DNA of 64,000 nucleotides from Doris montereyensis (lineage: Eukaryota > Mollusca > Gastropoda > Nudibranchia > Dorididae): assembly GCA_037039925.1 (NCBI GenBank), contig JAXRKP010000248.1, positions 283,501 to 347,500 of the forward strand. Direction: 5' to 3'. The notes beneath the pieces were generated by a model. It saw nothing but the letters and a program-made list of their open reading frames with translations. It was not told the DNA's origin and did no database searches. The position numbers were made by a program, and so were the translations under genes. Of the stretch, positions 1 to 11,962 are shown in pieces. Position 1 is the stretch's first letter. The number at the start of each line of letters is the position of its first letter.

Positions 1-1076
1 TAAGATAAGCTTAGGTAGTCCTTAAACCCATGCGGCAAGACATGAACGTCCCTCTCCTGTTATAAAATCTCATCCATCATGTCTATCAATTCATCTTCAC
101 GTCCCATTGTGTATAGTCTGCCTATCGTTGATTGTTTCTGACTTGCAATTATTACATATTTAAAGTTTGCACCTCTGTGATTGATGCAATACACTTCCTT
201 ATTGAGACAGTTGTTGGGTACCTAGAGGCTTTCATCTACTTCAGGTTTCTGTGTTAGAAATCAATCATAATGCATGTTTAAGCAGTTATACTTTCAAAGT
301 AGCCAGCCATACAGTATGTCTTATTAAAGCAAATGCATAATATATACATATATATATAGAGATGTTAAAACATTCTCTGCCAAAAACCTTAAAGCCTTTG
401 ATATTCCGCACATACACACTCACAATCCTACAAACAAAGATTATCTAAAAGGTAGAAAAATACAACATTCAAATATACAAAAGTGCACTCACACCTTCAA
501 ACTGGAACTATTGAACAAAATAAACACATCGGTGAGATGGGGGAATCTTAAGTTCGAAACAAAGAAGAACTCTATTGTAAATATCAAGCTTCCTTCATTA
601 TCATTTCATTGTGATACCTTAAGTACAAGAAAGTACAACAAGACAAGGAATTCCATTCTTCTATATGTGAAAACAAGTTTAAAAAATAATCAAAGTAGAT
701 GAAATCCAGGCCATGGTTTAAAAGAAAGGTTTAAAAGATAAGAAAACAAGATGAAAAAAAATCTGTGACACAAACAGTTTTAGAAAACATACAATCATAG
801 CCGCCAATTTTTTTCTAATAAAAAAAAGACTGTACAGTCTCCGACCCCACAATCGAATTCTAGCTTGCCTGTGGCCCAGTAATATTCCATTGAATGATAG
901 TTTATATTATACTTGCATTAGTCCCTTTAAGATAAATAATCAAAATACCCCCTATTGGCCTTTCTTCCTAAGTGTGACACTGTAGTTTCACGAACTCAGA
1001 ATAGCGTCTTTGGACTTTGATACTACAATAATCTCTGGGGTCTATGTAACTTGTAAGGTTTCTTAAAACACAAAAT
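1..1076. other. AT-rich non-coding sequence
   Basis: I see no credible coding region, RNA gene or recognisable mobile element. There is a short TA-rich run near 340-360 and no convincing splice-flanked ORF. The 63-codon open frame at 511-702 has no family resemblance I recognise and low-complexity composition. Confidence 0.5.
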
Positions 1077-1212
1077 ACAGTCAAACCTCTTATTTCTACT
1101 CTTCAAGGCAAGACCAGACATATGGACCAGAAGTGAAAAAAACACACAGTCAACCCTCATATTTTTACTATTCAAGGTAAGACCAGACTTATGGACTCAA
1201 AGCAAAAAAAAA
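1077..1212. repeat. Direct duplication of a ~70 bp unit
   Basis: Two adjacent near-identical blocks both read acagtcaa(a/c)cct, then a T-rich run, then ttcaagg(c/t)aagaccagac, then tatgga. The period is about 70 bp. The duplication abuts the minisatellite that follows, so the whole 1.08-1.69 kb block may be one local expansion. Confidence 0.75.
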
Positions 1213-1230
1213 ACAACAATCCCAACATAC

Positions 1231-1690
1231 ATGCAGTCCCACTGTAGGCCTGGAAGCAGATATTGATGTGACATTGACATGCAACCCCCCTGTAGGCCTG
1301 GAAGCAGATATTGATGTGACATTGACATGCAACCCACTGTAGGCCTGGAAGCAGATATTGATGGTACATGCAACCCCCCTGTAGGCCTGGAAACAGATAT
1401 TGATGGTACATGCAACCCCCCCCCCCCTGTAGTAAGCCTGAAAACATATATTGATGGTACATGCAGCCCCCCTGTAGGCCTGGTAACAGATATCAATGTG
1501 ACATTGACATGCAAGCCCCCTGTAGGCCTGAAAACAGATATTGATGGTACATGCAACCCCCCTGTAGTAAGCCTGAAAACAGATATTGATGGTACATGCA
1601 ACCCCCCCTGTAGTAAGCCTGAAAACAGATATTGATGGTACATGCAACCCCCCTCCCCTGTAGGCTTGGAAGCAGATATTGAAGGTACAT
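1231..1690. repeat. Minisatellite, ~42-50 bp unit, about 10 copies
   Basis: The unit core is tgtaggcctggaa(g/a)cagatat followed by tgatg. Each unit then carries either a tgacattgacatgcaac or a ggtacatgcaac spacer and a poly-C tract of variable length. Ten cores are visible, three of them with a tagtaagcct variant. The unit-length variation comes mainly from the spacer type and C-run length. Overlapping open frames of 65-170 codons on both strands are products of the repeat and not genes. Confidence 0.92.
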
Positions 1691-4690
1691 AATCTCATCA
1701 AGCTCCAGTCTTCTATGACATTACCATGACTAGCTGAACATAATCAATATCCAGTCTAAGCAACAGAGTAAAAACAAAAACAAGAAAGCCAAGATAAATG
1801 CTCTCTTGTTTCTCTTTCCTATCGATCAAGAATTAAAAGAAATGTAATCTTTTAAATTGAAAAAGAAAGAAAAAAACCATTGTGGATATGGAAATAGGTA
1901 ACAAGGACTAGAATCCTGATTTCTTTTAGGCATACGGCATCATGTGGTAGTTTGCCATTGTTTTCCATGCTGCCTTTACTTTCACAGTCTGAATGGGCCT
2001 AGCTACCCATTTCGCTACTGGGTCGATAAGAGGGCTTATGTAACATGAGCATAAACAGCAAGCATTACTTTGATTGTTTACTTTTGAAAGATGCCTTGGT
2101 GTTTGTTTGGAGTAAAGTGTGTCCATCATGAGGGTGATCTCAAGGTAGATGCCTTGGAAGGAAAGGTGAGACTCATAAGGGGATAACGACATAGCTGAGA
2201 AGAAAAGGATTGAAAAGAAGTCTTATGATCTTTTACCATTCTAGGAATACATGACAACATGTTCAGTCAGTTCTCTTTTTGCCTCTCACTCTCAAGTAAA
2301 ATATCAAAGGCTGGACTTTTGTTGTGGGTTGCAGAGAAAACCAAAGACACAAAACGATCCTTAGAAGCTGCATCAGAAATAATGAGTGAATAATTTCATT
2401 CCTTTGAATGGTAAGGCACCTTATAAACAAAAGAAAATCATACACACAATGAACATAATTTCCATTCTTGGTTCAAATAATTTTATAAACATATACATTA
2501 TATACATATTTACTTGAAACTCCTGTTGCCTTAAAAGATCAAGTTCACATAGTTCATGCCCTTAGCTAGTCTTTATGGTTTTCTCATCCCACCTTCAAGG
2601 GCCCATGTTGGAGCTCAGTGGAGGTGCATTTCTCAACTTTATGTCTAATGCAACACTTTCTTTTCTTCTTCCAAAGATCATCTCTGATTATTCCACTTGC
2701 TTTTTTAAAAACATGTTTACAATAGCATAAATATACCAGTTCACTTCTAATTTCCCCAAAGACAATGAAATAGAAATGGGTTGGGTTTTTTCAGTGCGAT
2801 AACCCAAAATACACTGAAACAATTCCTCAAAACGCTCATCATAATCTGTAAAACAAATTACTGGAAAAAACTAAATTTTGAATTAAATATCATGAGAAGG
2901 TGCAAAGACAAAAACACTATTGTCATTTTATGAATTCACTTTAGGTGGAGAATAAAAAAATCAAATGGAAGGAAGCATTGCAAAACAATGCACTCAGTTG
3001 TCAGACTCGAAAAACAAAACAAAAACATAAACAATTTTTTGAGTCACGTTAATATTTTGGTTATAAATTAATTGCATTGAATAAAAAAGGATAAAGAAAG
3101 ATTGAAAACAAAAGTCAGTGTAAATAAAATAAAACTAAGTAAATGGGACTTAACAGAAATTCTCAGATGAATAAAACATTAAAAAAAGAAAAAAGAATAC
3201 ATTTTAATCCAGAACTGATCGAGAGGCAAATTGCTCAGAAGATTGAATCAATTCCCACAAAAATTCATGCGGCCATCAAATTGTCTTTAATAACTTCTTC
3301 AATGACATCATCACCAAAATATTTTTATATTCGAGTTATTCATATTTTTATAGCTGTAACTTCATGAAGGTCCAAGGCTGAATAAAGTAAAATATCTCAC
3401 AATCAGTCTTATTGCTCTAGTTCGAATACAAGCTATAATGCTAAAGGGAATTAATAAGCCAACATTATACAGGAACAAAATATGGTTAATTCAATTTTTT
3501 TAAAAGTCAAATATAACATAATCAATTATTTTAATTTTTAATTCACTCTTGGCTTAAAAGTTAGCCTTGAATTCAAATTTAAAGGATAACATTCTAACAC
3601 AATAGTGATAATCATCAAGTAAAAGAAAGAGTAAGAAAATAGAAATGATAAAAAAGAAGAATCACCCAACAGCACCAACTTATCATCCATCGGTTAATTT
3701 CACATGCTCCAGATCACAATTACTGTGAAAAGGGCGACAAAACTATAAACCATTGATCATAATATGTAATTTCTTCAAATCCACAAATCTTAGCATAAAG
3801 TAGCAGCCCTAGTTCTGTCTCAAATGAGAGTAGACATTAGTTACATTTACATTCTTTCCAGGCCTTGATGCCCCAGACCCAAAGTCTTATCCCGCATTAA
3901 GTAGAATAGATGGCACAAGATTGCTCCCGATTAGGGGGCTGGGCTGGGCAAAGCTTTGCTTCCAGATATTGCTAGAACTAGTAAGGGCTCATTTACCCTG
4001 GCTGGAGTGAGGTGTAAAGTATAACAAGTCTCATACTCAAAGTTGAGTGCAGGATCCTGAATTTACCATTGCTTTCCGTCTTTGAAAGTAAAGGCGGCAA
4101 TGAAAGCAAATGGCAATCAACCGCATTAAGGGAAAACATAAAGGATCACAATTTCGGGATAAGTATGAATAAGGACGACTAAGTATGAGTATTCCTCTAT
4201 CATACCAAACAACACACACATGGAAGATCCTTATTACAGATACTGATCCGTACAGGTAGTTCGTACCCGATTTTATAAGTATTGAGGGAGAATGCTTACT
4301 GCGACCGGAAACTCACCGACACCTCCACCGCTCCTCGCGTCTTGTCACAAGGCGTGGCGCCGTGATGTCTGGGATGGACTAGGGACATTTTCAAATGACC
4401 ATAGCAGAGTGGCCGTTGATCGTAGAAAAAATCTATTAACATTGTTGAAATCAGCATCATCCAATTAGGGTAAGATCCGAGCAAAATTCATTATTTCTCT
4501 ATACTTTAGAAAATAATATTTATCTTCATTTTTTAGAGAAACAATACTACACACTACCGACGTGTTTGATAGGGAAAATTGAATCTTCCCTATCAAACAC
4601 GTATGTAGTGAGGTTCTTCTCTAGATGGGCACAAAATCTACAACAACGGATGTTGATTTGCCTATTGCCAATGTTTAAAAAAAAAACCCT
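1691..4690. other. Intergenic, AT-rich, no gene recognised
   Basis: There are no splice-flanked coding segments that I recognise. Short open frames (for example 3143-3367 plus, 4037-4219 minus, 4296-4484 minus) lack motifs. The 3.95-4.5 kb part has a less AT-rich composition and several short inverted motifs. It may be a decayed DNA transposon connected with the Harbinger remnant next door, which is inference only. Confidence 0.4.
4561..4601. repeat. Perfect inverted repeat, 16 bp arms, 9 nt loop
   Basis: cgtgtttgatagggaa at 4561-4576 is mirrored by ttccctatcaaacacg at 4586-4601. It lies just downstream (in minus orientation) of the transposase remnant. It could be a small foldback insertion or a structural terminator-like relic. 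Confidence 0.85.
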
Positions 4691-4699
4691 TTGTGGAAT

Positions 4700-4880
4700 G
4701 TTTCCTTTGTCATTTTGTGTATATTGGAAAAATCTATCGGGGTGATTATCTTTCAAACGAAGAAAGAGGTGGTCAAATTCACCTCTCTCTATTGGTGGCA
4801 TGAATTCCATGTCTTCTCTTTTCTAGTCTAGAAAGCACGCTATCAAGTAACATAAACTCTTCATCAGACAACGAATCAAT
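4700..4880 (-). pseudogene. PIF/Harbinger-type transposase N-terminal remnant, frameshifted
   Basis: Reading the minus strand, one frame gives SDEEFMLLDSVLSRLEKRR followed by HGIHATNRER. A second frame, shifted by one base around the purine run near 4780, continues RGEFDHLFLRLKDNHPDRFF then QYT. The order (Arg-rich, a His...Asn-Arg segment, GEF-HLF-LR, then RFFQY) is the layout upstream of the catalytic domain in PIF/Harbinger (HARBI1-like) transposases. The protein then dissolves: no DDE catalytic region is visible. The fragment is short and broken, so this is a dead copy. Assignment is from pattern memory and has not been checked by a database search. Confidence 0.55.
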
Positions 4881-4923
4881 TTTCGACTGACTCACAACAG
4901 TGTGCTGACAAATATAGAATAGA

Positions 4924-5007
4924 CCGGAAATAAGTATCCTTTGTGTGCACACTAGAGAAGTTAGTTCCTTACCATAAGTATCTTATTTTAGGATACTTGT
5001 TTTCGGG
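4924..5007. mobile_element. Small TIR element / MITE candidate
   Basis: The ends read ccggaaataagtatcct at 4924-4940 and aggatacttgttttcggg at 4990-5007. They are inverted copies of each other with few mismatches and enclose about 50 bp. It is non-coding. No clear target duplication is visible, so it may be a fragment. Confidence 0.5.
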
Positions 5008-5052
5008 ATCCTTTATGTTTTTCCCTTTATACTGTATGCCTAGAAAAATCAA

Positions 5053-5774
5053 GACTCTACTCTGATTACCCTACACTCTACTCCTGATTACCCTACACTC
5101 TACTCCTGATTACCCTACGCTCAACTCCTGATTACCCTACACTCTACTCCTGATTACCCTACACTCTACTCCTGATTACCCTACACTCTACTCCTGATTA
5201 CCCTACACTCTACTCCTGATTACCCTACACTCTACTCCTGATTACTGATTACCCTACACTCTACTCCTAATTACCCTACACTCTACTCCTGATTACCCTA
5301 CACTCTACTCCTGATTACCCTACACTCTCTGATTACCCTACACTCTACTCCTGATTACCCTACGATTACCCCTCCACTCCTGATTACCCTACACTCTACT
5401 CCTGATTACCCTACACTCTACTCCTGATTACCCTACACTCTACTCCTGATTACCCTACACTCTACTCCTGATTACCCTACGCTCAACTCCTGATTACCCT
5501 ACACTCGACTCCTGATTACCCTACACTCTACTCCTGATTACCCTACACTCCACTCCTGATTACCCTATACTCTACTCCTGATTACCCCATATTCTACTGA
5601 TTACCCTACACTCTACTCCTGATTACCCGATACTCTACTCCTGATTACCCTACGCTCAACTCCTGATTACCCTATACTCTACTCCTGATTACCCCACATT
5701 CTACTGATTACCCTACACTCTACTCCTGATTACCCTACAATCTACTCCTGAATACCTTATGCTCAACTCTTGAG
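5053..5774. repeat. 22-bp tandem satellite array, ~32 units
   Basis: The unit is ctctactcctgattaccc plus taca (22 bp), repeated head to tail with point variants such as gctcaact, cactcgact and accccatatt. Some units are truncated (tgattactgattacc, ctgattacccta, cctacgattacccctcc). Drift is greatest at the right edge. It has no spacer diversity and no CRISPR character. Confidence 0.95.
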
Positions 5775-7450
5775 TATTGGACTTACTTTGCTTAGCCTCT
5801 ACTAATACCAAGTAGATGTAACAAATGATTCTGCTACTGGGTTGACAGTGGGTCAGAAGAAAATCATGTCAGTATTGGGGATCAAACTCCTTAAAACGCT
5901 GTATTCGGGTCTTACAAAACTAGGAGTTGGAGCCATCGCTTCATGATCTGAGTTATGTTATCCACCACTAGACTGTTGATACCTGATCTGCCTTGGATCT
6001 TCTTCAAAAATAATAATAGTAACAATAATATATAATATCAGATATAAATGCTATAATATGCATTTGTATTGAGTTGGTAAAAGGCATAATGGCTCAATGA
6101 TTCTTATTTCATACTTTTTCTTCACAAAACATAGATTTTAACAGAATCACACAAAGAAAATGCAAACGGACAGCAGCATAAATCTACCATCAGCAAGACA
6201 GACTTATCTATCAAATTCAAATCAGCATCAAACGTTATTTCACCTGATTCTTTTAGTGTCAACTAAAAAGACTTCTGTCTCACAGTTTTGCTTTACATGT
6301 TTTTTCCATACCTATTTTTGATGTCTCAGATTAGATCATTTTAACAAAATGGCACAGAAATGATTGACCAAACACGGTGCTTCATTATAAATATACATAG
6401 CAACTGTGAGTATGATAAAAGGCAAGAAAAAATAATTCACAAATAACAATTCCCTCAAATTACAATGATTACAATACTTGTCTTTTTGACAATAATTCTA
6501 AACAACTTTTATATCAAAGAATAAAATAAATTCATGCATTTGTTTCTGTATTTGAAAAATACAAAAAATTACAAAAAGGATCGTTTTAAACAAATCATAA
6601 ATAGAGATCATAAACTGACATGCACATCCAGGAACCAGCAATAACGCCCCTTTCATATTGAGCATTTGTGGCATATTATAATACAATACACTATGCATCA
6701 ATAAGAAAAGGCTGAGGAAGTATGAGACCAAATACCAATTTCCAATTAAGTCCTCTATGAAAAAGCAGAAAAAGTACTTTCAAAAACAAGGTATTACATG
6801 GGAGCACAAATATTTGTAAAGACAGGCTGTTGTTAATGCTTTGGCATAAAATCAATTTCATTGGTCTCAAATTGATCACACGTAAAGACATAAGAACTTT
6901 GGCATTGTTGATTTCCCAAAAATGAGGAGTCAAAGGGCAATTATAATCATGAAAACAACATAGTTATTCAGTATACATTTTTCTTGACATTCATGAACAC
7001 ATAACAATTCTCACACCAATAGAAATTCAATATTGTAATAAAGTAAGATATCGTATGAATATCAAAAATGACCATTTTAAGCAGAAAGTGTCTGTATGAG
7101 GAAAGTACAGAGAACTACAAGATAACAAAAATTAGGAACAAGCCAAATTATATATAATGACATCACGCTGCCATGTCAGATATTTTCATTGCTTTTTTCT
7201 TTCCTTAAATAATGAAAAGAAAAACCGAAAAGAAAATTTCAGTAGAAATGTTCAAACTCAAACATACCGGTACTCTCATGTTCCAGATCACATCATATAG
7301 ATTTATAAAGTATGTGCAGAACGAAAAAATACAAAAAAAGGGAAGACACTCTTGTTTCTTTTTGCCGGTCTCGAAGCAGGGAGAATGATGTGACCTCATG
7401 GCAGCACCGCCATCCACGGAACGACTTACTTCATGTGGGACGGCCTAGAT
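5775..7450. other. AT-rich, no gene recognised
   Basis: Open frames at 6498-6731 and 6691-6933 (minus) are hydrophobic or low-complexity and lack splice context. I see no RNA gene. Confidence 0.4.
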
Positions 7451-7451
7451 C

Positions 7452-7616
7452 AGCTTGTTTGAGTATGAATCTCCTGGTTGATACTGTAAGGAAGAAAACA
7501 AAAACCACACATGATAATTTAACTTTGAATCTCCTGGGAAGAAAAACAAAAACCACACATGATAATTTAACTTTGAATCTCCCTGGGAAGAAAAACAAAA
7601 ACCACATGTGAAACTT
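7452..7616. repeat. ~48 bp tandem repeat, about 3 copies
   Basis: The block gaagaaaaacaaaaaccaca, then catgataatttaactttgaa, then tctcctggg recurs three times, with the last copy shortened. ORFs over it (7312-7611 plus, 7431-7628 minus) are repeat translations. Confidence 0.85.
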
Positions 7617-7659
7617 TGAACTTAACAAACGACAAGCTCACCAATGAGTTTATTTTGTC

Positions 7660-7800
7660 TTTTTTCATTGCAATTTACCCAATCCACTATATGCAGCAAT
7701 CTCAGGGTGAATTCAGAGGAAACAGCAAGATGAAAGACATGTTAATATTGAAACAAAAGAAGTAGGACCTACCAGTAGCTTCTGCCACCCACCCATCATT
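7660..7800 (+). mobile_element. Short dispersed repeat, family D, copy 1
   Basis: It shares the ordered blocks atttaccc, ccactatatgcag, tctcagggtgaattcagagg, aaacagcaagatgaaag and taggacctaccagtag with seven other copies in this window. It is non-coding and about 140 bp long, likely a SINE or MITE. Which one is unresolved because no RNA polymerase III box is clear. Confidence 0.7.
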
Positions 7801-7884
7801 ACAAGGGGTAGAAGATTTTTCCCCTCTATAAGTGGTGATAAAAAGTTGGGTGAGTTTGCACTCATGTACCCTTTATCCATTTTC

Positions 7885-8040
7885 GCAAGTGTTTGTTAAA
7901 TTGGATTTACCCTGTACACCATTTGCGGTGATTTCAGGGTGAATGAAGAGAAAACAGCAAGATGAAAGGATAAGTAAAAAGAGTGAAAAAGAAAACTGTA
8001 GGAACTAGCAGGAACTTCCAACTGCCCATGCTCACAAGTG
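7885..8040 (+). mobile_element. Dispersed repeat family D, copy 2
   Basis: It contains gatttaccctgtacaccatt, gatttcagggtgaatgaaga and aaacagcaagatgaaagg, followed by a diverged 3' part (gtaggaactagcaggaact). The copy is more diverged than copy 1. Confidence 0.65.
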
Positions 8041-8558
8041 TAGAGATTTAAATCTTCTTCTATGGGATGCCTGCTCTTGGAAAACAAACACAAAAACACA
8101 CACACAAAAAAGATTCATATCTTCTCTATATAATATAGAGATTTTTTAGTGGAGGAGACATTGTAATAACAGTCTATCCATTGATGCTAGCCTACAGTTG
8201 TTTGAACACCAACAAAGACAAAATTCAGACATGTCTGTTCCTAGTTTTAAATTTCCTACAGGGTTGAGAGAAATGGCGGAACAGTTTCTAAAGTGGACAT
8301 GTTCAGGTCCTACTCAAAGGAAATATCTATGTAGATGAAATAACTCTCCTGGTGTTTTTGCCTTTGACGCCCACATTCACCTTTAATATATTCTCTACTT
8401 GTTCTAATAGTTTGTAGAGAATTAATGGAGCATACACGATCGACCTGACTTCCATTGGTATGATAATTCATTATGCAAAACAAAATTTTAAAAACAGAGT
8501 AAAATTTCTTATCAAAGTTCAACTGTCTTTGTGAGCCCTTGAAATGCACTAAAAGAAT

Positions 8559-8680
8559 CACAACATTGCAAATAATTCTTTGCTTAAATGTGACAAAGCA
8601 CACAACACCAATAACAAAAAACACAACATTGCAAATAATTCTTTGCTTAAATAAGATAAAGCACACATGAAAACATTAGA
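8559..8680. repeat. 63-bp direct duplication
   Basis: cacaacattgcaaataattc plus tttgcttaaat starts at 8559 and again at 8622, each followed by aaagcacaca. It is a local tandem duplication. The open frames 8310-8666 and 8558-9121 (minus) run through it and are not supported as genes. Confidence 0.85.
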
Positions 8681-8685
8681 GTTGT

Positions 8686-8745
8686 TTGTGTGTGTGTGTG
8701 GTGACAGTGTGTGTGTGTGTGTGGGGGGAGGGGGGGGTGTGTTGT
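8686..8745. repeat. Interrupted (TG)n with a G-rich run
   Basis: Two TG runs are separated by gtgacag, followed by a G-rich stretch (gggggaggggggggtg). A second G-rich run is at 9030-9047. It is simple sequence. Confidence 0.85.
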
Positions 8746-8885
8746 TTGTTTCATTGAAATTACCCTTTTGTCCATATGCAGTGATTTTATAATCAACCAA
8801 GATGAACAGCAAGATGAAAGACATGTGAGAGAGTGAAAGGAGAGAAGTGGGACCCACCACTACACCCAACAACTGCCCGGTAGAG
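8745..8885 (+). mobile_element. Dispersed repeat family D, copy 3
   Basis: It carries tttcattgaaattaccc, ccatatgcagtgatttt, gaacagcaagatgaaagaca, gaagtgggacccaccactac and caacaactgccc. The 3' half is one of the better-preserved ones in the window. Confidence 0.65.
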
Positions 8886-9314
8886 AGAAGATTTTCAACA
8901 AAATTAGTATTAAATATTGATATTACCATGCCATGGATATTAGAAGAAAAGCTTGTGTTGCGGATTCTTTTTAGTAAGCTGCGATTAGAGCAATGCAAGA
9001 GACAGGACAAGAAACACAAACAAAAGAGAGGGGGGTGGGGGGGGGGCATACACTTAGAATACTTGCTTGAAATTTCTGTGAACTTTAAAAACAAAAAGCT
9101 ATTTCTAGAAATAAATTTCACAAAGCCAAGAACTTTAGAAGACGGGCTTCTGCAATTATAATTTACTTATTTTGAAAAAAGCTGAAGGGATATTTTTTCG
9201 TCAGACTTTATTGTAAAAGCTCACTAATGCTCTCGTCTCCTGTCTCCAAACACGTGCAACTGTTTTCAGGCAGAAATTATTGGATATATTGAAAAATGAA
9301 AAGCATGCATACAT

Positions 9315-9712
9315 TGACCAGAAAAAAACATTCTTTAACTTTGCCTATGCTTTGTTTTCCTATCCCCTTTAATTTGTTTCCTACCACATACCTCTTCAGT
9401 ACAACTGAGGAGTGTTTCTTTATACATCCGCCACTTTTCTTCTATTGTGCTTTCCATCTGCCTTTCATTGATAGATCTTTTTATCCTGGATTGGTATATC
9501 TGTTTTACTATTGGTTTATTTAGTTCTTCTATTTTGAGTTTAGTACCTTTCTTCTCTTTCCTTTTCTGTTTGTTTTCTTCAGTTAATAATCTCATTTTAG
9601 CTATCATTAGGTGATGATCACTAAATATTTCAGCTCCTCTGCTTACTCTAGCATCCATTGTACTGTAAAAAAAGGGAGTTGCTAACTATTATGTATAATA
9701 CGAAGGAGCCAC
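9315..9712 (-). mobile_element. LINE-A fragment (endonuclease C-terminus and linker)
   Basis: The minus strand encodes RGAEIFSDHHLMIAKMRLL and downstream ERQMESTIEEKWRMYKE, nearly identical to LINE-A copies at 19.1 and 26.0 kb. SDHH is the catalytic end of the AP endonuclease domain. The match starts near 9712 (upstream of a tacagtac motif) and breaks off near 9330 inside the linker. It is a dead fragment, probably part of the same insertion as the 5' piece at 10.73-10.89 kb. Confidence 0.9.
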
Positions 9713-9930
9713 AGTAGAGTGAAGTCAAATGCGAAATATGACAATAAGTGACAACTCCACTAATAAAGACAGAATAAACACGTGACATTTCGGGTATAAC
9801 CCTTCGTCAGACAACAAACGAGAAATATCTAGAATCTAGATCTAAGTACTACCTCAGGCATTATACAATGTGATGTCAGAAGAAAAACATAAAGGAGAAA
9901 GAAAGAAAGAAAAAGACAGTGATGGTAAGA
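9713..9930. other. Unassigned spacer between LINE-A fragment and palindrome
   Basis: It contains acatttcgggtataaccctt followed by cgtcagaca, a phrase of the kind common in dispersed invertebrate repeats, and an AGATCTAG-type motif. There is no coding potential. It is probably transposon-derived, with the family unresolved. Confidence 0.35.
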
Positions 9931-10728
<798 letters not shown>

Positions 10729-10892
10729 TTTTATCACCGGGTATATCATTGTATATATTACTTTGAATCAGGTTGTTTTGGATAAGCAGGGGATTAGCCC
10801 ACTGTACCCTAGGTAGATGGTGGGGCTGCCACCTTGAGGCCCCCTACCGGGCGTTGTTATTTTCTGTCAGGAACTCCCTTAGCCTCACCATG
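10729..10892 (-). mobile_element. LINE-A 5' end fragment
   Basis: The minus strand reads from one 5'UTR monomer end (taagggagttcctgacag) through the conserved block cctaggtagatggtggg (as seen on plus) to the gcttatccaaaacaacctga junction that precedes the endonuclease ORF. It stops at the palindrome. Together with 9315-9712 it looks like one minus-strand LINE-A copy whose middle was replaced by or deleted around the palindrome. Confidence 0.85.
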
Positions 10893-10974
10893 AAAAGAGT
10901 GTGCTTCCACTTTAGTAATCTAACCTCTAAGTATTTCGTGGGATCCCTGTTCCAACTCATTCACATATCGACAG

Positions 10975-11290
10975 TGAAAGTCGCAAACCTTTTAAATCTA
11001 AAATTAGTAACACTTTTTGGGGGATTTTTTTAACATTAGGAAGTCCCTATATGCTTTCGTCTAGTTAGGATTAGTGGCACAAGAACCCATAAAAACCTGT
11101 GTAATATAATATAAGCAATCACTTATCCATATCAGGATCTAGTTTTGACACTTGAAACCGTGTAGGCAAACCTTTTAAATCTAAAATTAGTAACAGTTAG
11201 GATTCAGTTGGATTCACAAGAACCCATAAAAACCTGTGTAATAACCTGTGTATCCATATCTGATCTAGTTTTTGACACTTGAAAAAGTAG
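10975..11290. repeat. Imperfect ~180 bp direct duplication
   Basis: gcaaaccttttaaatctaaa plus attagtaaca occurs near 10985 and 11166. acaagaacccataaaaacct plus gtgtaat occurs near 11080 and 11217. gatctagttttgacacttga occurs near 11135 and 11262. It is a local tandem duplication without coding content. Confidence 0.8.
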
Positions 11291-11962
11291 GTCTGTGAAG
11301 ATAGATTAAAGTACACCCTCGGTTTCTTTGATTTTCTCAAAACATCTAAAATTAGACGTGCGTGGTTTGTGACATTGGTCGTCGAAATAACAATAATTTT
11401 TCATATCCCTCAGACAATTCAAAACTAAATCGTGGGATCCCTGTTCATTCTATTCACATATAACAATAAATTTGTATGTAACACATAGGCCCTCTGATAA
11501 AACTAAATCATTGTTGTGTAAAATGTTGACATCATCTGGCCTGATGAACTGAATTGCACTCCACATGTAGAAGAATAGCCTCACCACTCACTGGTCAGTG
11601 CATGGTCACCCTCCTCGTAGTCAATGCTGAAGTCACTTTATCCATTACATTCACACCATCTTATACCACATTATCAAAGCTCTCACAACTTGTAGAACCC
11701 TACCCAACACTTACACCCCTTCCTAGTATAATCAATGGCTGATAATTGGTGCATAAGAGTCAACGCAATCATTTGATTTTTTGCTTTTTCTGAAAAGCTA
11801 ACACAGAAGTTGACTTATCAATTTTGATATTTGTTATTTATAGAGCAAGAAATATATTGTATATTGTTCTTTGATAGACCTTCACAATGGCTCATGTCCA
11901 TGGAATCATTGGCGCCGTTAGAGGATGTCTCCCTTATGCTTGGATAAGCAAAGCTTTTAAGG
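11291..11962. other. Probable TTYH 3' flank / 3'UTR region
   Basis: It lies downstream, in minus orientation, of the proposed TTYH stop at 11963. It is AT-rich, with no independent coding region recognised. The poly(A) signal is not clear enough to call. Confidence 0.35.

Noticed and set aside
1172..1701. Cys/Tyr/Pro-rich ORFs of 65-170 codons on both strands
   Set aside because: They follow the minisatellite period in all frames; there is no start or splice context, and they are unlike any protein family I know.
5053..5774. Regularly repeated 22-mer that could suggest a CRISPR array
   Set aside because: Units are head to tail with no spacers, in a eukaryotic genome; it is a satellite.
8558..9121. 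187-codon minus ORF
   Set aside because: It runs through family D repeat, a TG/G-run and a 63-bp duplication; it contains poly-Pro/Thr-His from simple sequence.
9750..9830. Possible named MITE from the phrase acatttcgggtataaccctt + cgtcag
   Set aside because: The phrase resembles common invertebrate repeat text, but only one copy is in the window and no ends can be defined.
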